The notes beneath the pieces were generated by a model. It was not told the origin of the DNA. It made no database searches and saw only the letters and a program-made list of their open reading frames with translations. From a virus: a stretch of DNA of 26,396 nt. This document shows positions 1 through 5,850 of the stretch, piece by piece; within the stretch, counting starts at the first letter, position 1; every line of letters begins with the position of its first letter. A program made the position numbers and the translations under genes. The stretch lies in the IMG/VR virus record IMGVR_UViG_3300046785_000069, positions 1 to 26,396 of that record. One strand, given 5' to 3'.

Positions 1-79
1 CATCATAAATAAGTGTTAGCAATCCTATCGTAATAGCGAATGCAATTATCAAGGATAAGAGTTCATAAATAATTATCAT
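1..79 (-). CDS. Small hydrophobic (membrane) protein, 5' part only
   Basis: On the minus strand an ATG at 79-77 opens a frame that stays open to the left edge (26 codons), so this is the N-terminal part of a gene truncated by the window. The visible residues begin MIIIYELLSLIIAFAITIGL and are almost all aliphatic, consistent with one membrane-spanning helix. The start overlaps the stop of the upstream gene as TAATG, which suggests translational coupling at the end of the minus-strand run. No family recognised. A phage small membrane protein is plausible but that is inference only. Confidence 0.5.
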   Translation of the reverse strand, partial: MIIIYELLSLIIAFAITIGLLTLIYD

Positions 80-273
80 TAGTATTTTAAAAGTTTTAGT
101 CTTCTTTCATATTTGCGAATAAGCTTCGCACAATTAACCATATACTTCGTAGTGTTTTCTGTCCAACCTACGTTTGTACTCTGCATTGTTGTGTTTATTA
201 TCTCCCAATGTAAGTCCCTTATCGTACTCTGTAAGTAAGATAAGTGTCTACGTTTTCTTAAATATCTTTTCAT
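79..273 (-). CDS. Hypothetical small basic protein (64 aa)
   Basis: The frame encodes 64 residues, strongly basic at both ends (MKRYLRKRRH at the N-terminus, KYERRLKLLKY at the C-terminus), with no membrane segment and a single Cys. It looks helical and could bind nucleic acid, but no family was recognised. Its ATG overlaps the stop of the upstream 200-aa gene as TAATG, and its own stop overlaps the next ATG in the same way, so it sits in a tightly coupled chain. That coupling is the main reason for believing in it. Confidence 0.6.
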   Translation of the reverse strand: MKRYLRKRRHLSYLQSTIRDLHWEIINTTMQSTNVGWTENTTKYMVNCAKLIRKYERRLKLLKY

Positions 274-875
274 TAGTGCCAGGAGTATTTGTTAGTTGGA
301 TAGAAGTCATCTTGGTCGAGAACAAGCTCATCGTTGTCCATATAATACCACTGATTATCTTCTGATTCCCAATACACTTCTTTACCATTCATCTCATCAA
401 TAAATGTAGGCTCCTCCTCAAGGAACACATCCTCAAAAGTAGATACATATATACCATATTCATTAGATTCTTCTTCACCTTGAATCTCAAAATCTAAGTG
501 AGAATATTTCTCTATCATCTTTACAATGATTGGTCGAGGGTCTGCCCAAGCAGTGCTTAGATTGTATTGATAGGAATACACATTTTCTAAATCAGAAATA
601 ACCCAACTATCATCAACCGATGCATTCCACTTTGTACCCCAATTATCTATATTCCAATTATACCAATTAGGTAGTCCATTGTCATCACAATGCTTCTCTT
701 CTTTGACTCCTAAATTACCTCTAAATATATTCTCGGGCTGAGGTATAAAATGGTTGAAGTCAAACTCATAACCCTCTGTGTCATAGTCCTTTGAACCTTT
801 AACATTCTGTACAAATTCTTGTACATCTTCTTTCTTTCCGCTCACATCTAGTGAGAAATAAAACCAATTAGGCAT
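273..875 (-). CDS. Api92/YubB-like ferredoxin-fold phage protein
   Basis: This 200-aa protein starts MPNWFYFSLDVSGKKEDVQEF, which fits the signature start of the Api92/YubB-like family (MPNW, a short beta strand, VSG, then a helix), usually annotated DUF1281 or 'ferredoxin-like domain in Api92-like protein'. The internal NWGTKWNAS stretch (about residues 78-86) also matches the family's conserved WGTKWD-type motif. The C-terminal third is very acidic (EEEP, DNDELVLDQDD). The family is common on phages and plasmids; its molecular function is not established as far as I know. It lies between the methyltransferase-like gene (6-bp gap) and a small basic protein. The family call rests on motif recall, not a search. 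Confidence 0.7.
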   Translation of the reverse strand: MPNWFYFSLDVSGKKEDVQEFVQNVKGSKDYDTEGYEFDFNHFIPQPENIFRGNLGVKEEKHCDDNGLPNWYNWNIDNWGTKWNASVDDSWVISDLENVYSYQYNLSTAWADPRPIIVKMIEKYSHLDFEIQGEEESNEYGIYVSTFEDVFLEEEPTFIDEMNGKEVYWESEDNQWYYMDNDELVLDQDDFYPTNKYSWH

Positions 876-881
876 AGTATT

Positions 882-1583
882 TTAATTTAATAAGTTAAAC
901 AATTCTCTTGTAATAGTGTAATCTTCAATAATAGCTGAAGACCATTGGTCAGCCATTGCCTTAGCAATACCATCAAAGGTCTTACTCCTAAGTGTTCTTC
1001 TTTCTTCGGGAGTCTTAGCATTTGATAGTGCATCGTAGTACCATTTTGCTTGACGTTTAATCTTTCCATTCTTGTCGATCCACTCTTTCATTTCTCCCTT
1101 ACCTACAACATCTGTGTGTACAAGGTCGGGCAAGTTCTTTGTCCAAAGACAAGTCTTCTTAGATGCCTCATCTCCAAAATGATACGGCTGAATAATTTGG
1201 TCGGGCTTTCGTATCTGAGTTGAGATAACGCTTACAGGATTTTCTATGGCTATATAGTTAATCGGAGCATCCATAAGTTTACGAACAAACGCTAAACCCT
1301 CAGCTTGTTTTACCCATCTATCCTCATTCCTACTTCCGTCTTTATTGTACAACCATCTTGCACCGCTAACTGCTAAGTAAGTACAAGGTGGGTGAGCTAT
1401 CATCAAGTCCCAATCGAATGAAGAATCGTATGCTACTTGTAAAGCATCTCCCTTGATGTGCCACTCAGGATTTCCACCACTGCTGTCCAATAAATCACAG
1501 CTATAAGCGTTATGTCCTAACGCTCTAAATTGCTTTGTTACTGCTTGAGATTCCTCACAAGCTACTAATACATTTAGTTTCAT
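882..1583 (-). CDS. DNA cytosine methyltransferase-like protein
   Basis: A 233-aa protein with a Rossmann-type start (NVLVACEESQAVTKQFRALG) followed by SCDLLDSSGGNPEWHIKGDA, the usual opening of the phage DNA (cytosine-5) methyltransferase-like family. AHPPCTYLAVSGARW (residues about 63-77) corresponds to the catalytic PC region (Cys67), and IENP (113-116) to the ENV-like motif VI. Full C5 methyltransferases are larger and have a target-recognition domain; here a compact C-terminal part (YHFGDEASKKTCLW, about 134-147) follows instead. No restriction endonuclease is seen next to it. It likely modifies phage DNA, perhaps against host restriction. Activity and target base are inference, since members of this family are annotated mainly by homology. 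Its ATG overlaps the preceding gene's stop as ATGA. Confidence 0.8.
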   Translation of the reverse strand: MKLNVLVACEESQAVTKQFRALGHNAYSCDLLDSSGGNPEWHIKGDALQVAYDSSFDWDLMIAHPPCTYLAVSGARWLYNKDGSRNEDRWVKQAEGLAFVRKLMDAPINYIAIENPVSVISTQIRKPDQIIQPYHFGDEASKKTCLWTKNLPDLVHTDVVGKGEMKEWIDKNGKIKRQAKWYYDALSNAKTPEERRTLRSKTFDGIAKAMADQWSSAIIEDYTITRELFNLLN

Positions 1584-1885
1584 AATTTACTATTTAATAA
1601 TTTACTATGTGTTTCTCTTAATAAGTCTAAGGCTTCCTTAGTTCCCTTGTACTTATAAGATAGACTCTGATACTCTTCACGAGCTTGGTCTACCTTATCT
1701 TTAAGCAAGATTAAATCGTTACATCTTGTCTCGTGTATAGACACAAATCTATCAAGCTTCTGTAACAATCTAATCATATCCTTACTATCCTCAAAGAGCT
1801 TGGATATTTCAACAAACTCTCCGAGAATAGAATACAATAGATTAAGGTCTGCGCTGATAATTAAATCATCTGCCGTCTTACGCAT
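1580..1885 (-). CDS. Hypothetical coiled-coil protein (101 aa)
   Basis: 101 residues, mostly predicted helical, with heptad-like leucine spacing (LNLLYSILGEFVEI, LLRETHSKLLNSKL) and a charged middle. No membrane segment or catalytic motif is seen. It overlaps the methyltransferase-like gene by 4 bp (ATGA) and follows the SH3-like gene with a 1-bp gap, so it belongs to the same transcription unit. No family recognised. An oligomerising accessory protein is possible but not supported beyond the coiled-coil appearance. Confidence 0.6.
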   Translation of the reverse strand: MRKTADDLIISADLNLLYSILGEFVEISKLFEDSKDMIRLLQKLDRFVSIHETRCNDLILLKDKVDQAREEYQSLSYKYKGTKEALDLLRETHSKLLNSKL

Positions 1886-1886
1886 T

Positions 1887-2168
1887 TCACTTTATCACTT
1901 TAGTTACAACAGAGTCGGTGTATTTATAACCACTGAAAGTTAAGCTGACAATTTTCTCTGGGATCATTGCAGTATAACGCTTACGATTATTGTCCCATAC
2001 AGTTAAAACTTTTGGACTACTAACTCCAGTTCCTTTGGTAAATTTATGCACTCCAAATCTTCCATTAATCTTGGTCGTAGTTCCATCTTTTTTGATGTAT
2101 TCTGCGCCAAAGATTTTACCGCTTTTCTTTAATGTCGGTACTACAATTTCTAGAATTTCTGCTTTCAT
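1887..2168 (-). CDS. SH3 beta-barrel-like small protein (DUF2693-like)
   Basis: 93 aa with beta-rich alternation: FGAEYIKKDGTTTKINGRFG (about 20-39), a short loop, then LTVWDNNRKRYTAMIPEKIVSLTFSG. This layout (strand, KKDGT turn, a GRxGV segment, LTVxD, RxI/V-P-E-KI) resembles the small SH3-type barrel proteins annotated DUF2693 in Bacteroidota and their phages. Function unknown; small barrels of this kind may bind nucleic acid or protein. Its leader is an A-rich run before the ATG, with no Shine-Dalgarno, as is usual for Bacteroidota. The family call is from memory of the pattern and is only moderately secure. Confidence 0.6.
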   Translation of the reverse strand: MKAEILEIVVPTLKKSGKIFGAEYIKKDGTTTKINGRFGVHKFTKGTGVSSPKVLTVWDNNRKRYTAMIPEKIVSLTFSGYKYTDSVVTKVIK

Positions 2169-2195
2169 TTTTTATTGTATTTTATTATTATTATT

Positions 2196-2453
2196 TTAAC
2201 AAGCACACCACGCCCAACCCACATATTCAGTTGTCGTATCTTTCATTACATATAGTACACGTTTCTCTCCGTTCTCGCATACCCAATCTTCAAACTCACT
2301 TTCTTTTAACTTGAAAGTTTTGTCTTCAAATTCGTGGCACGTATCAAACCAACCACTATATGGATCGTCTCCATATCCGCTATTCATAATTTTTACAGCG
2401 GCTTCCTTAGCCGTTGTTGCCTTTACTCTAATTGTTTCTAATGTTGCTCCCAT
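2196..2453 (-). CDS. Hypothetical protein (85 aa), Cys/Trp-rich C-terminus
   Basis: 85 aa, starting MGATLETIRVKATTAKEAAVKI, an alpha/beta opening of the kind seen in small accessory proteins. The C-terminus TTEYVGWAWCAC is unusual, with two Cys three residues from each other at the very end; a further Cys lies in DWVCENGE and another in DTCHEFED. Four cysteines and a His could bind a metal, but spacing does not match a zinc finger I recognise. It follows the 57-aa gene after 5 bp. No function assigned. Confidence 0.55.
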   Translation of the reverse strand: MGATLETIRVKATTAKEAAVKIMNSGYGDDPYSGWFDTCHEFEDKTFKLKESEFEDWVCENGEKRVLYVMKDTTTEYVGWAWCAC

Positions 2454-2458
2454 AATTT

Positions 2459-2632
2459 CTATAATACATTTGGTTTATTATCTTCAACTCTCTTCACAAG
2501 AATTGCTACATTAAGTTTTCCACTCATCATAAATTTATTTCTCACATCTCTCGCCTCTGACATAGTCGAGAATATAAAAGGAGCTATGATTTCTACTCCA
2601 TCTTTTTCATACATTACTCTGAACTCTTGCAT
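2459..2632 (-). CDS. Hypothetical small protein (57 aa)
   Basis: Read directly on the minus strand: ATG at 2632-2630, TAG at 2461-2459, 57 codons between. The product starts MQEFRVMYEKDGVEIIAPFI and ends VKRVEDNKPNVL, a strand-strand-helix-strand pattern with no Cys or membrane segment. It fits exactly between its neighbours (6-bp gap upstream, 5-bp gap downstream) in a region where all genes are packed this way, which is the main evidence. The pattern resembles small phage accessory proteins, but no family was recognised. Confidence 0.6.
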   Translation of the reverse strand: MQEFRVMYEKDGVEIIAPFIFSTMSEARDVRNKFMMSGKLNVAILVKRVEDNKPNVL

Positions 2633-2638
2633 ATCTAT

Positions 2639-2836
2639 TTATTTTACAGAGAATACGTGGTTGAACTCCAACATAGTCTTCTTGGTTACTGAATTATCTT
2701 TGTTCGCTTCTATCAACAAATCTGCGATAGCATCTTGTACAAAGAATAGGATGTCTTGGTCAAGCATATCTTTATATAAGAGTCCGCTCTCGTTGTGGAT
2801 TGCTGCTAATTTCTTAGCGAATTGATTGGTTGTCAT
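2639..2836 (-). CDS. Hypothetical helical protein (65 aa)
   Basis: 65 residues, beginning MTTNQFAKKLAAIHNESGLL, then DQDILFFVQDAIADLLIEAN and a short C-terminal strand. It reads as two amphipathic helices and is acidic overall. No domain recognised. It is separated by 39 bp from the Gp88-like gene upstream on the minus strand, with an A+T-rich leader. Good coding appearance and perfect packing with the 57-aa gene support it. Confidence 0.6.
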   Translation of the reverse strand: MTTNQFAKKLAAIHNESGLLYKDMLDQDILFFVQDAIADLLIEANKDNSVTKKTMLEFNHVFSVK

Positions 2837-2875
2837 AATGAATATATTTAGTTATTGTTTATGATTAATATTTGT

Positions 2876-3511
2876 CTAATGTTTGTGGTATAAAACTGTC
2901 TCTTCTGTCCAACAAGCTCTACAATCTTTGCACTCATTGTTTTGATTGGGAGCGGGACATTGCCTTCCATTTAATTCTGTATTTTTATCGATAACCCCAG
3001 AGGCATAACCCGTAATCTTATGGTTAGGCTGAGCATCATTCATATGGGCAGATATTCTTACAATAAGATTAGGCGCAAACTGATATAAATTCTGCCACGT
3101 TCTTACAATTTTTATCTCCCTTGTTGGCAACCAAAACTGTATGTGAGGTAACGCTAAAGCTATATTATTTATAGCAGTTAAGTGGTTCATATTTTGTAAA
3201 TCACCGCTGTCGTGCCACCTAAAATAATCCTTATCTCCCTTGCGATACTTGTCTATAAAGGTTGTCATATTTTTCTCCCATAAATCTGTATCCTCCATCA
3301 GAGAATTATACCTCTGATACAATGCACGTTCTACGTTAGGAAATCTGTACATTCCTTTCAATGCATAGCACCCACTACAAGTACTATTTTCTACACTAAC
3401 TAAACGACTACCAACATTGCATTCTTTTGCAGGTATTGAGTAGCTTGAGCAAGGCATTTTGCTTGGGGCTGATAGACTACCAACCGCTTCTTTAAGTTCT
3501 TTTAGTTTCAT
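2876..3511 (-). CDS. Gp88-family cysteine-rich phage protein
   Basis: 211 aa. Features matching the phage 'gene product 88' family: KMPCSSYSIPAKEC near the N-terminus (Cys21, Cys31), CSGCYALKG (Cys45, Cys48), FRWHDSGDLQ (98-106), FWLPTRE (126-132) and a C-terminal cluster CPAPNQNNECKDCRACW (Cys185, 194, 197, 200). The two groups of four Cys could bind zinc or an iron-sulfur cluster. The family occurs in phages of actinobacteria and other hosts; its biochemical role is unknown to me. It is expressed with the other minus-strand early-type genes, 5 bp after the 61-aa gene. Family call is fairly confident, function is not. Confidence 0.75.
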   Translation of the reverse strand: MKLKELKEAVGSLSAPSKMPCSSYSIPAKECNVGSRLVSVENSTCSGCYALKGMYRFPNVERALYQRYNSLMEDTDLWEKNMTTFIDKYRKGDKDYFRWHDSGDLQNMNHLTAINNIALALPHIQFWLPTREIKIVRTWQNLYQFAPNLIVRISAHMNDAQPNHKITGYASGVIDKNTELNGRQCPAPNQNNECKDCRACWTEETVLYHKH

Positions 3512-3516
3512 AATTT

Positions 3517-3702
3517 CTAGTCTTCTATGTTTGTAATTTCTGTCTTAGTAATTAATACTTTTTTCCACTCACTATTGTGGTCTGTAACATTACAATAAAT
3601 CCAGTCTTCAAGTAACTCTGAATCATTCCATGTTCGTTCATCTATGCTCTCATTAATTGTTAACTTAATTGTAACTTCTGCGTACAAATCTGCTCTTTTC
3701 AT
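3517..3702 (-). CDS. Hypothetical small acidic protein (61 aa)
   Basis: 61 aa starting MKRADLYAEVTIKLTINESI and ending KVLITKTEITNIED, with alternating beta strands flanking a Trp-containing helix (ERTWNDSELLEDWIY). No family recognised. It is the first gene after the terminator at 3797-3821 and the candidate promoter at 3751-3782, so it probably starts a transcription unit that continues through the Gp88-like and methyltransferase-like genes. Confidence 0.6.
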   Translation of the reverse strand: MKRADLYAEVTIKLTINESIDERTWNDSELLEDWIYCNVTDHNSEWKKVLITKTEITNIED

Positions 3703-3750
3703 TTGTATTATTTTTATAGTGTTAAAGTTATTCTCTTTCTTATTAACATT

Positions 3751-3782
3751 TCAATATACGAAATATCTTTGAAACCTCACAA
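3751..3782 (-). promoter_or_regulatory. Candidate Bacteroidota-type promoter
   Basis: On the minus strand TTG (3782-3780) is followed after 21 bp by TATATTGA (3758-3751). This partly fits the flavobacterial consensus TTG-N17-23-TAnnTTTG. It lies just downstream of a terminator and about 50 bp before the 61-aa gene. It shares the string CGTATATT with the candidate promoter at 5565-5595. Weak consensus, so moderate-low confidence. Confidence 0.35.
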
Positions 3783-3796
3783 TAAAGTTTTGGTGT

Positions 3797-3821
3797 AAAA
3801 AAGGGGACAATTAAGTCCCCT
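3797..3821 (-). terminator. Intrinsic terminator after the 85-aa early gene
   Basis: GGGGAC (3803-3808) and GTCCCC (3815-3820) form a perfect 6-bp stem around an AATTAA loop. On the minus strand the hairpin is followed by six T (3802-3797). It lies 8 bp beyond the stop of the gene ending at 3829, so it should end that transcript. Confidence 0.8.
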
Positions 3822-3828
3822 CTTATTG

Positions 3829-4086
3829 TTAGATTTCCCATAACATTACTGTACCAGGATCATTCCACTCAGCGTACCATCCTCTCTTCTCTAAGAAGTC
3901 ATCTAATGTTATCCTAACTCCCAATCCAAACGCTCTGCTTTCTGAATAATAATCAAAGTAGTATTCGTTCTCTAAGCACTCGGCTGATATCCAAACGCCT
4001 CCATCGGTTCCGTCAAATTCCTCAGTAGTTCCTCTGACAATGATACCCTTCTTTTCTAGGTTTTTAATTAGTGTTTCTCTTTTCAT
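3829..4086 (-). CDS. Hypothetical protein (85 aa)
   Basis: The frame has two ATGs. I take the inner one (4086), giving MKRETLIKNLEKKGIIVRGT, because it lies 1 bp after the stop of the upstream gene and has an A-rich leader; the outer ATG at 4110 would add 8 residues and overlap the neighbour by 23 bp. The protein has an N-terminal helix, then strands with several aromatic residues (YYFDYYSESR, WYAEWNDPG). No family recognised. It is followed directly by an intrinsic terminator, so it is the last gene of its unit. Confidence 0.6.
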   Translation of the reverse strand: MKRETLIKNLEKKGIIVRGTTEEFDGTDGGVWISAECLENEYYFDYYSESRAFGLGVRITLDDFLEKRGWYAEWNDPGTVMLWEI

Positions 4087-4087
4087 C

Positions 4088-4282
4088 TTATTTAGTATTT
4101 GATTGTTCAAGTTCTGCTATGCTCTTTTTATATTCATATCTTATGTAAGATAATTCTTGAAGAGCGCAGTCTATATAGATTTCCGCTTTGTGATTGTTAT
4201 CTTCTAACAGTCCCGATTGTACAAAGGTTAGTGTGCTTATTAGCTCATTAACTTGGTTAAGTATTTCCATTTTGTTTTCCAT
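4088..4282 (-). CDS. Hypothetical helical protein (64 aa)
   Basis: 64 aa, almost entirely helix-forming and acidic (MENKMEILNQVNELISTLTF, then CALQELSYIRYEYKKSIAEL). It could be a small coiled-coil dimer. No family recognised. Its leader contains two copies of AGAACA spaced 8 bp, the second running into the start codon, like the longer array before the gene at 4595-4810. Confidence 0.55.
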   Translation of the reverse strand: MENKMEILNQVNELISTLTFVQSGLLEDNNHKAEIYIDCALQELSYIRYEYKKSIAELEQSNTK

Positions 4283-4300
4283 GTTCTTATGTTCTTTAGT

Positions 4301-4525
4301 TTAATAATAGATGTTATTTAAATCGGCTAATCTTTGTGATTTAGCCTTCGGCATTCTAATGCTATCTTTCCAATTTCTATGGTACGCTCTGTCTGCTCGT
4401 TTCTGTTCTTTCTCTTTCTCTGTTAGCTTTACATATTTACTCTTGCTAACTTTACTTTCATTTGGAAGACGCTTGTACTTCTGTACATAATCTTGTGTAC
4501 TAATAATTTTGATTTCAAAGTTCAT
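4301..4525 (-). CDS. Hypothetical basic protein (74 aa)
   Basis: 74 aa beginning MNFEIKIISTQDYVQKYKRL, with a very basic and polar middle and end (KLTEKEKEQKRADRAYHRNW, MPKAKSQRLADLNN). No membrane segment or Cys. Its charge suggests a nucleic-acid or acidic-protein partner, but nothing more can be said. It is the first gene after the terminator at 4550-4586. Composition and packing support a real gene; function unknown. Confidence 0.55.
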   Translation of the reverse strand: MNFEIKIISTQDYVQKYKRLPNESKVSKSKYVKLTEKEKEQKRADRAYHRNWKDSIRMPKAKSQRLADLNNIYY

Positions 4526-4549
4526 ATAATTCTGGATTTATTGTTCAAT

Positions 4550-4586
4550 AAAAAATAAAGGGATCGTACAATTAAGTACAACCCCT
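4550..4586 (-). terminator. Intrinsic terminator after the 71-aa early gene
   Basis: On the minus strand GGGGTTGTAC (4585-4576) pairs with GTACGATCCC (4569-4560) through 10 pairs including two G-T wobbles, with a six-base loop (4575-4570). A T-rich tract follows. It lies 9 bp after the stop of the gene at 4595-4810. The loop sequence is the same as in the terminator at 3797-3821. Confidence 0.75.
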
Positions 4587-4594
4587 TTGTCATA

Positions 4595-4810
4595 TTACTC
4601 TTCGAAAGCTTCGACACTCTCTCTCGGAACTAAAATATAATCAGTAGCGATAGCATTCCACAATATGTAGAACCCTAAGTGTGCACTAAACTCGTTCATA
4701 CTGTCCACGTATTCGATAGCTTCTTGTAAACTCTTCTGAGCTACTAGTCCATTAACTTGAAGGCTTACTGACGCCTCACTTACTTCTTTAGATAACTTTA
4801 ACTTTTCCAT
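4595..4810 (-). CDS. Hypothetical protein (71 aa)
   Basis: Starting at the ATG at 4810, the product begins MEKLKLSKEVSEASVSLQVN and ends YILVPRESVEAFEE, with a helical middle. The frame is open upstream to a GTG at 4879, but that extension would be a low-complexity RTEHNRTEEHRTQEH run encoded by the AGAACA repeats, so I treat it as leader. A-rich DNA just before the ATG fits the usual Bacteroidota start context. No family recognised. It is followed by a terminator. Confidence 0.6.
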   Translation of the reverse strand: MEKLKLSKEVSEASVSLQVNGLVAQKSLQEAIEYVDSMNEFSAHLGFYILWNAIATDYILVPRESVEAFEE

Positions 4811-4829
4811 TTGTTGTTTTATTTGTTTA

Positions 4830-4873
4830 TGTTCTTGTGTTCTATGTTCTTCTGTTCTATTGTGTTCTGTTCT
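4830..4873. repeat. AGAACA hexamer array in an early-gene leader
   Basis: On the minus strand AGAACA (TGTTCT on plus) occurs six times: at 4830, 4838, 4845, 4853, 4863 and 4868 (plus-strand starts), spaced 5-10 bp, within 44 bp just upstream of the gene starting at 4810. Two more copies lie upstream of the gene starting at 4282. It could be a binding site array or a translation-enhancing leader. Confidence 0.6.
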
Positions 4874-4884
4874 GCTCACTTAGA

Positions 4885-4980
4885 TTACAAGTAATGCAGA
4901 ATGAAAGGAGTGCAAACTAATGCTAATAGTCCAATGATTAGAATAAAATCTATCATATCTGCTTTTGTTTCTTTGGTCAT
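4885..4980 (-). CDS. Small single-pass membrane protein (31 aa)
   Basis: From the ATG at 4980 the product is 31 residues: a short polar start (MTKETKADM) followed by one hydrophobic helix (IDFILIIGLLALVCTPFIL) and a short end. The frame continues upstream to 5070, but that part passes through the terminator hairpin at 5013-5044, so a start at 4980 is much more likely. Single-pass micropeptides occur often in phage early regions. Function unknown; interaction with the host membrane is inference. Confidence 0.5.
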   Translation of the reverse strand: MTKETKADMIDFILIIGLLALVCTPFILHYL

Positions 4981-5012
4981 TTTTCTGAGATTTAATTGTA
5001 CAATAAAATAGT

Positions 5013-5044
5013 AAAGGAGGGGACAGTTTCCTATCCCCTCCTTT
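5013..5044 (-). terminator. Strong intrinsic terminator
   Basis: AAAGGAGGGGA (5013-5023) pairs perfectly with TCCCCTCCTTT (5034-5044), 11 bp, with a 10-base loop. T-rich sequence follows on the minus strand, and a T run also follows on the plus strand. It lies 14 bp after the stop of the gene at 5058-5327. Confidence 0.8.
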
Positions 5045-5057
5045 TTAAATGATTGGG

Positions 5058-5327
5058 TTAAAGCTCCCAATCTAAAGCGGTTGTTTTCTTTACAATCTTC
5101 ACGGCTTCGATTGGCTTATCCCATCTTTCAGCAATGTGCTTTTTAATGCCGTTTAATTTGATAAGGGCTTCGTTGGTAATTTGAAACTCTTGCCCCGCTA
5201 CTTTGGCGGCTCCCTTGTCAATTAGTTGGTCAATTGCTTGAGTCATTAATTGGTGAGCAAGGTATCCAAAGATTTGACTTTCCGTTGCATCGTTTCCGTT
5301 CTGATTTACTACTTTAAATTTGTCCAT
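5058..5327 (-). CDS. Hypothetical protein (89 aa)
   Basis: 89 aa starting MDKFKVVNQNGNDATESQIF, with helices (GYLAHQLMTQAIDQLIDKGA, NEALIKLNGIKKHIAERWDK) and a short C-terminal strand VKIVKKTTALDWEL. No Cys, no membrane segment. No family recognised. It is the second gene of the unit starting at the divergent region and is followed by the strongest terminator of the minus-strand arm, so it may be highly transcribed early. Confidence 0.6.
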   Translation of the reverse strand: MDKFKVVNQNGNDATESQIFGYLAHQLMTQAIDQLIDKGAAKVAGQEFQITNEALIKLNGIKKHIAERWDKPIEAVKIVKKTTALDWEL

Positions 5328-5351
5328 TGTTTTATTATTTAGTTGTTATTA

Positions 5352-5534
5352 TTAGTGGTAGATTTGTGTATAAAGCTCGTCAGCTAGTTCTAGCTTGTCT
5401 GTTATAAGCTGCTGTAAGGCTGCTTTCGCATCAATCGTCCCGTAGTTATTCAAATCGTTTTGAATCTTTACTAGGATTTTTAGTTCACTTAGGTTTAAAC
5501 TACTGAACTCTTGCACTACTTTTTTCTTGTTCAT
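5352..5534 (-). CDS. Hypothetical helical protein (60 aa), first early gene
   Basis: 60 aa with a basic start (MNKKKVVQEF) and leucine-rich helices (SLNLSELKILVKIQNDLNNY, LQQLITDKLELADELYTQIY). It is the promoter-proximal gene of the minus-strand arm, with its ATG about 30 bp from the candidate promoter element at 5565-5595. First early genes of phages often encode regulators or host-takeover proteins, but nothing in the sequence identifies this one. Confidence 0.6.
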   Translation of the reverse strand: MNKKKVVQEFSSLNLSELKILVKIQNDLNNYGTIDAKAALQQLITDKLELADELYTQIYH

Positions 5535-5564
5535 CTTGTTGTTATTTTGTTGTTATTAGATATG

Positions 5565-5595
5565 CTAATATACGTATTGTTAGCGGTTCACGCAA
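5565..5595 (-). promoter_or_regulatory. Candidate early promoter, Bacteroidota type
   Basis: Minus strand TTG (5595-5593), 20-bp spacer, then TATATTAG (5572-5565), which matches 5 of 6 fixed positions of TAnnTTTG. The start codon of the first minus-strand gene is about 30 bp downstream. The CGTATATT string is shared with the candidate promoter at 3751-3782. Confidence 0.4.
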
Positions 5596-5721
5596 CTTTT
5601 CACAGACTTATTTTTGCAAAATTTATAGTGCAATTTTTCCCACAGCGCCTGGCTAGGGTACTGACCGAAAAAATACAGATCCTCTTCTACGCTGGTTGCT
5701 CGGAAGGGGCGGGGGATTTTG

Positions 5722-5751
5722 AATGCTGGACTTGGAAAATGCTCCACTTGG
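5722..5751. repeat. Tandem imperfect direct repeat (iteron-like)
   Basis: AATGCTGGACTTGG (5722-5735) and AATGCTCCACTTGG (5738-5751) match at 12 of 14 positions with a 16-bp period. A weaker partial copy (ATGCT) starts at 5757. The repeat lies at the edge of the A+T-rich palindrome cluster. Confidence 0.55.
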
Positions 5752-5769
5752 CAGAGATGCTTTGCCTTA

Positions 5770-5788
5770 TACTATTATAATAATAGTA
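5770..5788. repeat. Palindrome 1, A+T-rich
   Basis: TACTATTAT (5770-5778), one central A, then ATAATAGTA (5780-5788): perfect 9-bp arms. The left half-site TACTATTAT recurs at 5803-5811. Confidence 0.7.
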
Positions 5789-5811
5789 GAAGAGTAAAGT
5801 AATACTATTAT

Positions 5812-5846
5812 TATAATACTTTTACTATGGAAGTAAAAGTATTATA
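5812..5846. repeat. Palindrome 2, 15-bp stem-loop
   Basis: Perfect 15-bp arms (5812-5826 and 5832-5846; core CTTTTACT / AGTAAAAG) around a five-base ATGGA loop. It has no T tract of terminator type and no gene reads into it from the left on the plus strand, so an operator, origin or packaging role is more likely than termination. Confidence 0.7.
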
Positions 5847-5850
5847 CTAG

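Noticed and set aside
4811-4879. N-terminal extension of the 71-aa gene from a GTG start
   Set aside because: The extension is a low-complexity sequence encoded by AGAACA repeats; the ATG at 4810 has a normal A-rich start context.
4981-5070. N-terminal extension of the 31-aa membrane protein
   Set aside because: It would be translated through a strong intrinsic terminator hairpin of the upstream gene.
5511-5780. Open frame of 89 codons on the plus strand across the divergent region
   Set aside because: It starts inside the first minus-strand gene on the opposite strand, runs through the candidate promoter and the iteron-like repeat, and its product is a hydrophobic, low-plausibility sequence without features.
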